Shown here: positions 1-5,819 of the stretch, piece after piece | Position numbering within the stretch: the first letter of the stretch is position 1 | How the letters are laid out: each line of letters starts with the position of its first letter | Origin: Actinobacteria bacterium UBA5176 | GTDB lineage: Bacteria; Actinomycetota; UBA4738 | Direction: 5' to 3' | Assembly: GCA_002413305.1 (NCBI GenBank) | Contig: DHWS01000024.1 | Coordinates: forward strand, 1 to 11,797 | Length of the DNA: 11,797 nucleotides | Program-made: the position numbers and the translations under genes | The notes under the pieces: model-generated | What the model was told of the DNA's origin: nothing | The model's database searches: none | Seen by the model: only the letters and a program-made list of their open reading frames with translations

Positions 1-704
1 CCGATGTGCTGCGTGATCCCGCCGGCCTCGGTCTCGACGACGGCGGACTGGCGAATCGCGTCGAGCAGCGTCGTCTTGCCGTGGTCGACGTGGCCCATGA
101 CCGTGACGACGGGCGGACGGGGGACCAGGCGCGACTCGTCCACGGCCTCCGCGTCCTGTTCGGCTTCGAGGTCGTCCTCTTGCTGCGGGCTCACGATCTC
201 GACGCGCTTGCCCTGCTCCGCGGCAGCCAGCTCGATCGCATCGTCTGACAGGGACTGCGTCGCCGAGACCATCTCCCCGGCCATGAACAGGGTCTTCACG
301 ATCTCGGCCGCGGTCGCCCCGAGCTTGTCGGCCAGTTCCTGCGGCGAGGCTCCCCGCGGGACCTTGACCGCGGCGGCCTGCTCCTCGGCCGCCGGCGCTG
401 CCGGAACCTCGATGGGGACCGGAGCGGCTTCAGGGATCTCCTCGACCACCTGGACCTCGGTCGACACCTGTCCATTGCCCTCGTCGAGCGCCTCGTGGGG
501 GCGCCGGGTGGGGAGCTGCTCCGCGGTCGCGGCCCTGGGCTTGCTCCCCGGCTTCACATGGCCGCGGGCCGCCCGGATCCGGGGAACCGCCTCGTCGGGC
601 ACGGTGGAGGAGGCGGTGCGGCCCTCGTAGCCCATCGCCTCCAGCGAAACCAGGACGTCCTTGCTCTGGACGTTCAGCTCCTTAGCCAGTTCGTGGATCC
701 TCAA
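1..704 (-). CDS. infB: Translation initiation factor IF-2, N-terminal 234 residues (3' end outside window)
   Basis: IF-2 is the GTPase that brings initiator tRNA to the 30S subunit and promotes subunit joining in the cytoplasm. The visible part starts with an IF2_N helical module ([12 protein letters not shown], residues 1-45). An Ala/Glu/Pro-rich linker follows, then a second IF2_N-like module (about 113-170) and the start of the G domain. The P-loop GHVDHGKT lies at residues 204-211, and the switch-I region follows with [11 protein letters not shown] at the window edge. The start is TTG at 704, with GGGAG seven bases upstream. Its TTG shares bases with the ylxR stop (TTGA), so translation is probably coupled. 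The region before the G domain is about 200 residues, short compared with the several-hundred-residue extensions I associate with actinobacterial IF-2. The gene is the last visible member of the rimP-nusA-ylxR-infB operon. Identity is certain; the exact start is likely. Confidence 0.97.
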   Translation of the reverse strand, partial: MRIHELAKELNVQSKDVLVSLEAMGYEGRTASSTVPDEAVPRIRAARGHVKPGSKPRAATAEQLPTRRPHEALDEGNGQVSTEVQVVEEIPEAAPVPIEVPAAPAAEEQAAAVKVPRGASPQELADKLGATAAEIVKTLFMAGEMVSATQSLSDDAIELAAAEQGKRVEIVSPQQEDDLEAEQDAEAVDESRLVPRPPVVTVMGHVDHGKTTLLDAIRQSAVVETEAGGITQHI

Positions 705-997
705 GCGCTCACTCCCGATCGCTCCGGTGGCGGCGCGGGCGCCGCACGCACGTCCGTCATTAGCCTAGCTGCCTCCGCGCGGCCGAGCGGGGTCCGAAGC
801 GCCCGCGCCAGCGCGCCGCTCCGTTCGGCCCGGTCGAGGCACCCGGGATGCAGGTACGCTCCCCGGCCGGCCTCCCGGCCCGTCGGGTCGAACGCGACCC
901 TGCCCTCCGGGGTTCGCACGATCCGGACGAAGGACCCCTTCGGTCCCCGCGCGCGGCACGCGATGCACGTCCGCTCGGGGATCCTTCGCTCGCCCAC
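701..997 (-). CDS. ylxR: YlxR family (DUF448) RNA-binding-like protein
   Basis: This is a 98-residue basic protein of the YlxR/DUF448 family, which is nearly always encoded between nusA and infB. Family structures suggest RNA binding, and a role as a regulator of gene expression has been proposed; the molecular function is not settled. Diagnostic signatures are RTCIACR (residues 9-15) with two cysteines, [17 protein letters not shown] in the middle, and [10 protein letters not shown] (44-53). The C-terminus is Ala/Pro-rich. The start is GTG at 997, 10 nt after the nusA stop, and this start gives the usual short lead before the Cys motif. The stop overlaps the infB TTG start. The gene for the L7Ae-like YlxQ, which follows ylxR in Bacillus, is absent here. 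Confidence 0.93.
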   Translation of the reverse strand: MGERRIPERTCIACRARGPKGSFVRIVRTPEGRVAFDPTGREAGRGAYLHPGCLDRAERSGALARALRTPLGRAEAARLMTDVRAAPAPPPERSGVSA

Positions 998-1007
998 CGG
1001 CCGGGCG

Positions 1008-2210
1008 TCAGGCCGAAGCCGCCTCGTCGCCGGCGGGATCCGGCGTCGTGGCCTCTGCGGCTTCGGCGGGTGGCTCGGTCCCCTCGGCCGGAACCTCTTC
1101 GGGCTCCACGGGTGCTTCGACCTCCACGGGTGCCTGCGCAGCGGCTTCCTCGGCCTCGGCGGCCTCGGCCGCCACCCGCCGAGCCTCTCGCTTGGTCCGC
1201 TCTTCCTCCGCCGCCTGCGTCTCGCTCCGGATGTCGATCCGGCAGCCGGTCAACCTCGCCGCCAGGCGCGCGTTCTGGCCCTCCTTCCCGATCGCCAGCG
1301 ACAGCTGGTAGTCGGGCACGATGACCTGCGCGGTCGAGGAGTCGGGGTCCAGGTGGACCTCCTTCACCTTCGCCGGCTGGAGCGCGTTGGCGACGAACTT
1401 GTGCAGGTCGGGGGTCCATTCGACCACGTCGATCTTCTCTCCCCGAAGCTCGTTGACCACCAGGCGGACCCTGGAGCCCTTCGCCCCTACGCACGCTCCC
1501 ACCGGGTCCACACCCGGTTCGGACGAGGACACGGCGATCTTCGACCGGTGGCCCGGCTCGCGGGCGACCGCCTTGATCTCCACGATGCCCTCTGCGATCT
1601 CGGGCACCTCCAGCTCGAAGAGCTTGCGGAGCAGGTTCGGGTGCGAGCGCGACACCAGGATCGAGGGGCCCTTGGACGTCTTTCGAACCTCCACGATGTA
1701 GGCCTTCAGCCGCTCCCCGTGCCGGTACGGCTCGGAGGGGACCTGTTCGGATTGCGGAAGCAGCGCCTCGATCTTGCCCAGGTCGAGCACGGTATAGCGC
1801 CGGGAGTCCTGCTGGATGATCCCGGTCACGATGTCGCCCTCGCGGCCGGCGAACTCCTCATACGTCATCTGCTGTTCGGCATCCCGGAGCTTCTGGTAGA
1901 TGACCTGCTTGGCGGTCTGGGCGGCGATCCGGCCGATGAAGTCCTTCGGGATCTCCGCCTCTTCGGTCTCCGAGACGACCTCGCCGGTCTCCTCGTCCAG
2001 GACCTGCATCCACGCCCGCATCTCCCCCGACTCGGGGTCGAGCTCGACGCGGACCCCGCTGGTCTCCTCGTAGAGCTCGGGGTCGCGCTGTCGCTTGTAC
2101 GCCATGTACGCCGAAGCAAGGGCGTCCTCGAGACCAGCCATGATCGTCTCGAACGAGATGCCCTTCTCCCGCTCCAGTTCCTTCAGCGCCTGGATCAGTT
2201 CCTCGTTCAC
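1008..2210 (-). CDS. nusA: Transcription termination/antitermination factor NusA
   Basis: NusA is a 400-residue RNA polymerase-associated factor that modulates pausing, intrinsic termination and antitermination. Domain order is: N-terminal RNAP-binding domain (about 1-118), S1 domain (about 122-190, from GDIVTGIIQQD), KH1 (about 200-265, with GACVGAKGSRVR) and KH2 (about 270-330, with LAIGKEGQNARLAARL). A tail of roughly 70 residues (331-400) is rich in Ala, Glu and Pro, low in complexity and acidic. It has no sign of the E. coli acidic-repeat domains. The start is GTG at 2210. An in-frame stop lies five codons upstream, so no longer start is possible, and an AGGGG sits nine bases before it. 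The start overlaps the rimP stop as GTGA, which indicates translational coupling. Being in its own operon behind a leader terminator suggests autoregulation. Confidence 0.97.
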   Translation of the reverse strand: MNEELIQALKELEREKGISFETIMAGLEDALASAYMAYKRQRDPELYEETSGVRVELDPESGEMRAWMQVLDEETGEVVSETEEAEIPKDFIGRIAAQTAKQVIYQKLRDAEQQMTYEEFAGREGDIVTGIIQQDSRRYTVLDLGKIEALLPQSEQVPSEPYRHGERLKAYIVEVRKTSKGPSILVSRSHPNLLRKLFELEVPEIAEGIVEIKAVAREPGHRSKIAVSSSEPGVDPVGACVGAKGSRVRLVVNELRGEKIDVVEWTPDLHKFVANALQPAKVKEVHLDPDSSTAQVIVPDYQLSLAIGKEGQNARLAARLTGCRIDIRSETQAAEEERTKREARRVAAEAAEAEEAAAQAPVEVEAPVEPEEVPAEGTEPPAEAAEATTPDPAGDEAASA

Positions 2211-2683
2211 CTGCTGCCACCCCTAGCCCATTCGAATACCGTTCGCGCGGACGACACGTTGTCGAAGGCGATCCGCCGCTCGCCCTCCTCGGTCACGATC
2301 GTGACCTCGGTCGGGCTCGCTTCGCTGATCGTGCCGACGAAGGTCCGCGCGCCCTCGACCGGCTCCACCGTCTTCACCTTCACCTTCTCACCAACCCGCT
2401 TCGCGAAGTCCAGCGGCTGCTTCAGCGGCCGCTCGACTCCCGGCGAGCTCACTTCCAGCTCGTACCGCCCGCCCGGCGGGTCGAAGTCCTCCAGGTCGAG
2501 CCGCCGGCTGATCCGCCCGCTGACCTCAGCGATCGTTTCGAGGTCCAGTCCACCTTCGACCGGATCCCGGTCGACCAGGACGCGGAGGATCCGCCGGCCC
2601 TGCTCCCGGTGGAAGGCCACGTCGACCAGTTCGAGCCCGGCCGATTCGACCACCGGGCGAACCATCGCCTCGACCTCCACCAA
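2207..2683 (-). CDS. rimP: Ribosome maturation factor RimP
   Basis: RimP is a cytoplasmic factor needed for maturation of the 30S ribosomal subunit. The 158-residue product has the family layout: an N-terminal alpha/beta domain (GLELVDVAF, then RILRVLVDRD), the conserved YELEVSSPGVERPL stretch at 74-87, and a C-terminal SH3-like barrel (from about residue 92, with VGTISEASPTEVTI). Length fits the family. The start is uncertain. TTG at 2683, GTG at 2680 (GGGG six bases upstream) and ATG at 2665 (GGAGG eight bases upstream) are all possible. The longer forms keep the first helix seen in relatives. It is the first gene of the operon, preceded by a promoter and a leader terminator hairpin, and its stop overlaps the nusA start. 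Confidence 0.94.
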   Translation of the reverse strand: MVEVEAMVRPVVESAGLELVDVAFHREQGRRILRVLVDRDPVEGGLDLETIAEVSGRISRRLDLEDFDPPGGRYELEVSSPGVERPLKQPLDFAKRVGEKVKVKTVEPVEGARTFVGTISEASPTEVTIVTEEGERRIAFDNVSSARTVFEWARGGSR

Positions 2684-2697
2684 CTACCCCAATCGAG

Positions 2698-2724
2698 AAA
2701 AAAACGTGGGCGCGTGCCCACGTT
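2698..2724 (-). terminator. Intrinsic terminator/attenuator hairpin in the rimP-nusA leader
   Basis: On the minus strand a perfect 9-bp stem (AACGTGGGC paired with GCCCACGTT) closes a 4-nt loop. It is followed by a run of seven T, two of them in the stem. This is a textbook Rho-independent terminator shape. It ends 14 nt before the rimP TTG and lies downstream of the candidate promoter at 2754-2782. It would therefore stop transcripts before the first gene unless read through. It could also end transcripts arriving from the 93-aa gene upstream. Confidence 0.85.
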
Positions 2725-2753
2725 CCGGTCGTGCCCAACCTGTTCGGTAGTGA

Positions 2754-2782
2754 AGTATAGCACTCGCCCGAGTTACGTTCAC
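2754..2782 (-). promoter_or_regulatory. Candidate extended -10 promoter for rimP-nusA-ylxR-infB
   Basis: The minus strand carries TGCTATACT (2762 to 2754), an extended -10 element with five of six matches to TATAAT. At 17-bp spacing there is a weak -35, GTGAAC (2782 to 2777). The predicted start site is near 2748, giving a leader of about 65 nt that contains the terminator hairpin. Among the gaps examined this is the best sigma-A-like promoter in the window. Assignment is by eye. Confidence 0.65.
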
Positions 2783-2787
2783 GAACG
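2776..2787. promoter_or_regulatory. Inverted repeat overlapping the -35 of the nusA operon promoter
   Basis: CGTTC and GAACG flank a 2-nt centre in a perfect 12-bp palindrome exactly over the weak -35 box. Its position would suit a repressor or activator site. Its half-sites face the opposite way from an actinobacterial LexA box (GAAC-N4-GTTC), so LexA is not suggested. It could be chance. Confidence 0.3.
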
Positions 2788-2801
2788 CGCAAGCGCCCGG
2801 A

Positions 2802-3083
2802 CTACAGCGCGCGGCGCGTGCCCAGCGAGGTGTTCCAGGGATCGTTCTTGTTGAACCGCCGGGCCATCCGTTCGTCGTCCCATCCGTGATGGAGCGGGAC
2901 ACCGAGCCTGTCGACGACCGCCTCTGCCATCTCCTGGGAGGTGAACACCCCGCGCGTCCAGACCCCGTCCAGGTCGACGAGCAGCAGGTCGAACGTCTCC
3001 CGGCCAGAGCGTTGGACGATGGCCTCCACGTCGGACCGGAGCTGGACGAACCGGCGGAGCTCGCTGGGAACGATGACGGCCAC
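2802..3083 (-). CDS. Hypothetical protein, 93 aa
   Basis: I do not recognise this small soluble protein. It starts with GTG at 3083; an in-frame stop four codons upstream rules out anything longer. No signal peptide or membrane segment is visible. The N-terminal half looks helical and charged (LRRFVQLRSDVEAIVQRSGR). Next comes a strand FDLLLVDLDGVWTRGVF, then a helix (EMAEAVVDRLGV) and HHGWDDERMARRFNKNDPW. The DLDG stretch resembles HAD motif I, but the remaining HAD motifs are missing and the protein is too short, so a HAD phosphatase is not supported. It lies 45 nt downstream of the E2-like acyltransferase gene on the same strand and is probably co-transcribed with it. No good ribosome-binding site is visible. 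Gene reality is likely from the plausible protein composition. Confidence 0.65.
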   Translation of the reverse strand: MAVIVPSELRRFVQLRSDVEAIVQRSGRETFDLLLVDLDGVWTRGVFTSQEMAEAVVDRLGVPLHHGWDDERMARRFNKNDPWNTSLGTRRAL

Positions 3084-3128
3084 GTCGGGAGCCTACGAGG
3101 CGCGCGGCGCGACCCGCAACTCAGGCGT

Positions 3129-4028
3129 TCAGGTCGAAGCGGAGACCTCGGACCCGTCGACCTCGGCCTGGGCGATGACCTCGGCCGTCCCCGCCCCTTC
3201 CTCCTCCCGCGCCGGGGGCGCCACTGATGCACTGGAAGGAGCCGGTTCGAACGCCGCCGGGTTCTCCATGTACGCCTTGAACGGCTTGATCAGCTGGCTG
3301 ATGTGCCAGCCGTCGGCGTACCGGTGGTCGATGGTCGCCGTCAGGGGCAACACCGGCCGGATCTCGACCCGCCCGTCGACGGCGATCGGCTTGTCGTTGA
3401 TCTCCCCCACCAGGACCAGGAGCGGCATCTTGTAGAACCGGGCCAGCGGGGCGAACCCCTGCGGGATGCCGAACATCCCGATGCTGGTGACCATGGCGCT
3501 CCCGAACGGGCTGGCCTTCACGCCCAGCGCCTTGATGCTCCTGTTCCGGTCGCCGGCGACCCACGCGCTGAACCGCATGGATGGCCTCAGGAGCCTGCGG
3601 GGCATCGCCGCGATCGTCTTCTTCGTTTTGGCGAACTCCTGGTCGTTGCCCTCTTTCATCTTCGTGGCCCGCTCCTTGAGCTCCGCGGCGACCTCGAAGA
3701 CGGACTTCTCGTCGGTCCGGTCGACCCGGACGCCGGAGAGCTCGCGCCCGCCCTCCACCGCGGCGATGAAGAACACGTCGACGGTCTCGCGCGGGATGAC
3801 CTTGCTGCCCCGGATGCGCACGTTGAAGTCCGGGACCTCGTGGAGCGCGTTGGCGATGGCCCGGCCGACGAAGTGCGTGGCGGTGATCTTCTGGCCGGCG
3901 GCCTTCGCCGCGTCCTGGAAGGCGATGAGCGGCGTCGCGTCGAACTCCAGGATGCCGTACACCTGCGGGTCGTCGGGCGGACCCCACATCGCGCCCGCGA
4001 TCTTCCGCCATCCGGACAGCTTGGCCAT
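3129..4028 (-). CDS. 2-oxoacid dehydrogenase E2-type acyltransferase, catalytic domain only
   Basis: The 299-residue protein resembles the catalytic domain of dihydrolipoamide acyltransferases (E2), which move acyl groups between lipoyl-lysine and CoA. The active-site signature HRYADG (HxxxDG) is at 235-240, with His235 and Asp239. Other family features are the N-terminal WRKIAGAM...FDATPLIAF region, THFVGRAIANAL (51-62) and the VTSIGMFG segment (180-187). No lipoyl domain and no E1/E3-binding domain is present, and no E1 or E3 gene is nearby, so the natural acyl carrier is unknown. The C-terminal 40 residues are Ala/Glu-rich and disordered-looking. I chose ATG at 4028 because GGGGGTGG lies just upstream. 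ATG at 4073 would add 15 residues with a poorer ribosome-binding site. The gene is divergent from the serine hydrolase and 45 nt before the 93-aa gene. Confidence 0.82.
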   Translation of the reverse strand: MAKLSGWRKIAGAMWGPPDDPQVYGILEFDATPLIAFQDAAKAAGQKITATHFVGRAIANALHEVPDFNVRIRGSKVIPRETVDVFFIAAVEGGRELSGVRVDRTDEKSVFEVAAELKERATKMKEGNDQEFAKTKKTIAAMPRRLLRPSMRFSAWVAGDRNRSIKALGVKASPFGSAMVTSIGMFGIPQGFAPLARFYKMPLLVLVGEINDKPIAVDGRVEIRPVLPLTATIDHRYADGWHISQLIKPFKAYMENPAAFEPAPSSASVAPPAREEEGAGTAEVIAQAEVDGSEVSAST

Positions 4029-4109
4029 GGCCGCCACCCCCGTCACCCGTTCTCGGTCCTCGTTCGGCAGCATGACAGGTCGGGTGGTCCAACGCACCCG
4101 AGCGGCAGG

Positions 4110-4139
4110 GATAATGGGAGCGCGATCCCGCAAGGAGGT
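4110..4139 (+). promoter_or_regulatory. Candidate -10 box and strong ribosome-binding site of the serine hydrolase gene
   Basis: GATAAT (4110-4115) matches the -10 consensus at five of six positions; no convincing -35 is seen at 16-19 bp. About 24 nt downstream, AAGGAGGT (4132-4139) is a near-perfect Shine-Dalgarno sequence placed properly before ATG 4144. Between them, 4116-4129 is a near-palindrome (GGGAGCGCGATCCC, one mismatched pair). This Shine-Dalgarno decides the hydrolase start. Confidence 0.5.
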
Positions 4140-4143
4140 GTGG

Positions 4144-5306
4144 ATGGCCGAAGGGCTCGCACAGGCTGGACTCGAACGACTGCACGCCGTGGCGGAGCGG
4201 CACGTCGGCGACGACCGCGTGCCAGGCCTGGTCGCCTTGGTGGGCGCGGCGACCAAGTGCACGTAGAAGCGCTGGGCACGCTGGACGTCGGTGGCCGGCC
4301 CGTCGCCCGCGACTCCATCTTCCGGATCGCATCGACCACGAAGCCGATCATGGCCGCGACCACGCTCGCCGTCGCCGCCGAAGCGTTGTTCGACCTGGAC
4401 GAACCGGTGGACCGGCTGGTCCCGGAGCTAGCCGAGCGACAGGTCCTGCGCCAGATGGATGGCTCCTTGGACGAAACAGTGCCTGCCGCCCGGGCCATCA
4501 CCGCCCGCGATCTCCTCACGTTCACCTTCGGGTTCGGCATGGTGCTCGAGATGTTCATGGCGCCCACGCCGTGGCCGGTCGTCCAGGCCGCCGAGGAGCT
4601 CCACCTGGCGACGATCGGGCCGCCCAACCCGTCGGTACAGCCCGATCCGGATACCTGGATGGCGAACCTGGGCACCCTCCCCTTGCTGGCCCAGCCCGGC
4701 GAACGCTGGCTGTACAACACGGGTGCTCAGGTGCTGGGCGTGCTGGTGGCCCGGGCCACCGGCCAGCCACTCTCCGACGTATTGCGAACCCGCCTCTTCG
4801 AGCCGCTGGGCATGCGCGACACGGGATTCTGGACGGCCCAGACCGATCGCCTGACCACGGCGTACATGCCGACGCCCGACGGGCTGGTGGTGATCGACCC
4901 ACCGGACGGCTCGTGGAGCCGGTCGCCGGCGTTCGGCGACGGCGCGGCCGGCTTGGTCTCGACCGCCGACGACCTGCACGCCTTCGCCCGGATGTTGCTC
5001 GACGGAGGCGCCCCTGTCCTGACCTCGGACGCCGTCCGAGCGATGACCACCGACCAACTCACCCCCGCACAGAAGTCGCACGGCGGGCTCGGGCAGGACT
5101 TCTTCGCGGGACGCTCGTGGGGGTTCTGCCAGGCGGTGCTCGACAGCGGAGCCTATGGGTGGGACGGCGGCCTGGGCACCTCGTGGCTGGTTGATCCAGA
5201 CCACGACCTGGACGTCATCGTCCTCACCCAGCGGATGTTCGAGTCGCCGGAGCCGCCGCAGGTGCATCGCGACATCCAAGCGGCCGCCTACGCCGCCCTG
5301 TCGTAG
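4144..5306 (+). CDS. Beta-lactamase-family serine hydrolase with an apparent frameshift near the N-terminus
   Basis: The protein looks like a serine hydrolase of the class C beta-lactamase/EstB superfamily (esterase, amidase or DD-peptidase type; substrate not predictable). Translation starts at ATG 4144 behind AAGGAGGT and reads MAEGLAQAGLERLH...VPGLVALV in one frame. That frame ends at a stop at 4264. The homologous sequence continues (GRGDQVHVEALGTLD...) in the other frame from about 4242 to the stop at 5306. One base appears to be missing within 4240-4250. The catalytic SxxK is STTK (4332-4343), the Tyr motif is LYNTG (Tyr codon 4713-4715), and the third motif is WDGG (5160-5171). No signal peptide is seen, so it should be cytoplasmic. 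Either the gene is a recent pseudogene, or the base was lost in sequencing/assembly, or the protein starts later (GTG 4257, no ribosome-binding site). The last would lose a conserved-looking N-terminal strand. Confidence 0.85.
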
Positions 5307-5358
5307 GTCGCTCCGCGCACGGCCCCCGTTCAACGAACCGTATCTGATACCTCGACCC

Positions 5359-5385
5359 GTCCGGGGCGCGGCCAACGCGCCGGAC
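5359..5385 (+). terminator. GC-rich stem-loop after the serine hydrolase gene
   Basis: A 6-bp perfect stem (GGCGCG/CGCGCC, loop GCCAA) is extended by GTCC/GGAC beyond a two-base bulge, giving about 10 pairs. It begins 53 nt after the hydrolase stop and has no T tract. It could end hydrolase transcripts or be part of the region before the small secreted gene. GC-rich hairpins are common by chance in such DNA. Confidence 0.35.
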
Positions 5386-5452
5386 AAGCGCGCCCAGCGA
5401 CCGGATCCCACGAGGTATGCTGTCCAATCGAATGCCCGAGAGGGGAGTGCTG

Positions 5453-5683
5453 ATGAAGCGGCTCATCTGGGCAATCCTCGGGGCCATGGTCCTGACACTG
5501 ATGCTCGTGCTTCCCGCGCAAGCGAGCGTGCAGTGGATCTGCAACGTCCCCGGCGTAGGAGACGTGACATTCGTCACCGCCGGCGACGCGGCATTGCATG
5601 GGATCACTACGGCCAACGCGAAGGCGGGCAAGGTGTTCCATGACCAGTTCGGCGAGGACTGCCGGGTCATCGTCGTCTCGTAG
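5453..5683 (+). CDS. Small secreted protein, 76 aa, two cysteines
   Basis: I do not recognise the family. The start is ATG 5453 with AGAGGGGAG ending five bases upstream. A longer in-frame start at 5417 would put extra polar residues before the signal peptide. The N-terminus MKRLIW plus a hydrophobic core (residues 5-20) and PAQAS look like a classical Sec signal peptide, with cleavage likely after AQA (about residue 24). The mature part of about 52 residues has exactly two cysteines (WICNVPG near the start, EDCRV near the end), which could form one disulfide outside the cell. It is rich in Gly/Ala/Val and lacks membrane segments after cleavage. It faces proS tail to tail across 136 nt. A weak -10-like TATGCT lies at 5416-5421. 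The coding call rests on the signal peptide and ribosome-binding site. Confidence 0.72.
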   Translation: MKRLIWAILGAMVLTLMLVLPAQASVQWICNVPGVGDVTFVTAGDAALHGITTANAKAGKVFHDQFGEDCRVIVVS

Positions 5684-5720
5684 GCAACTCAGCGGCACGA
5701 CTCACCTGCTGGACAGAGAA

Positions 5721-5805
5721 CGCCTCGACTGGAGGCGGACCCGTTAGGGAGCCGAGGCAGGGACATGATTGCACCCTCGCCCATGCCAGTGTGCTGACGC
5801 TGGCA
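5721..5805. terminator. Hairpins in the convergent gap between the small secreted gene and proS
   Basis: Two stem-loops lie between the converging stops. One is a 6-bp stem CGCCTC/GAGGCG with a 5-nt loop (5721-5737). The other is an 8-pair stem TGCCAGTG/CGCTGGCA with one G-T pair and a 6-nt loop (5784-5805). Neither has a T tract on either strand. Their location suits bidirectional termination, but that is inference. The gap holds nothing else I can identify. Confidence 0.35.
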
Positions 5806-5819
5806 CTTGGTTCCGAACT

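Noticed and set aside
495..2750. A 751-codon open frame on the plus strand opposite infB, ylxR, nusA and rimP
   Set aside because: It is antisense to four well-supported genes, its translation is Arg/Leu/Pro-rich and low in family features, and long antisense frames are expected in very GC-rich coding DNA.
2776..2787. SOS (LexA) box before the nusA operon
   Set aside because: The half-sites are in the opposite orientation (GTTC-N2-GAAC), not GAAC-N4-GTTC.
2956..3000. HAD-type phosphatase assignment for the 93-aa protein from its DLDG stretch
   Set aside because: Motifs II-IV are missing and the protein is far too short for a HAD core.
3303..4241. The plus-strand hydrolase frame extended far upstream, giving a 667-residue protein
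   Set aside because: The upstream part is antisense to the E2-like gene and has no protein-like features. The true N-terminus lies in another frame behind AAGGAGGT at 4132-4139.
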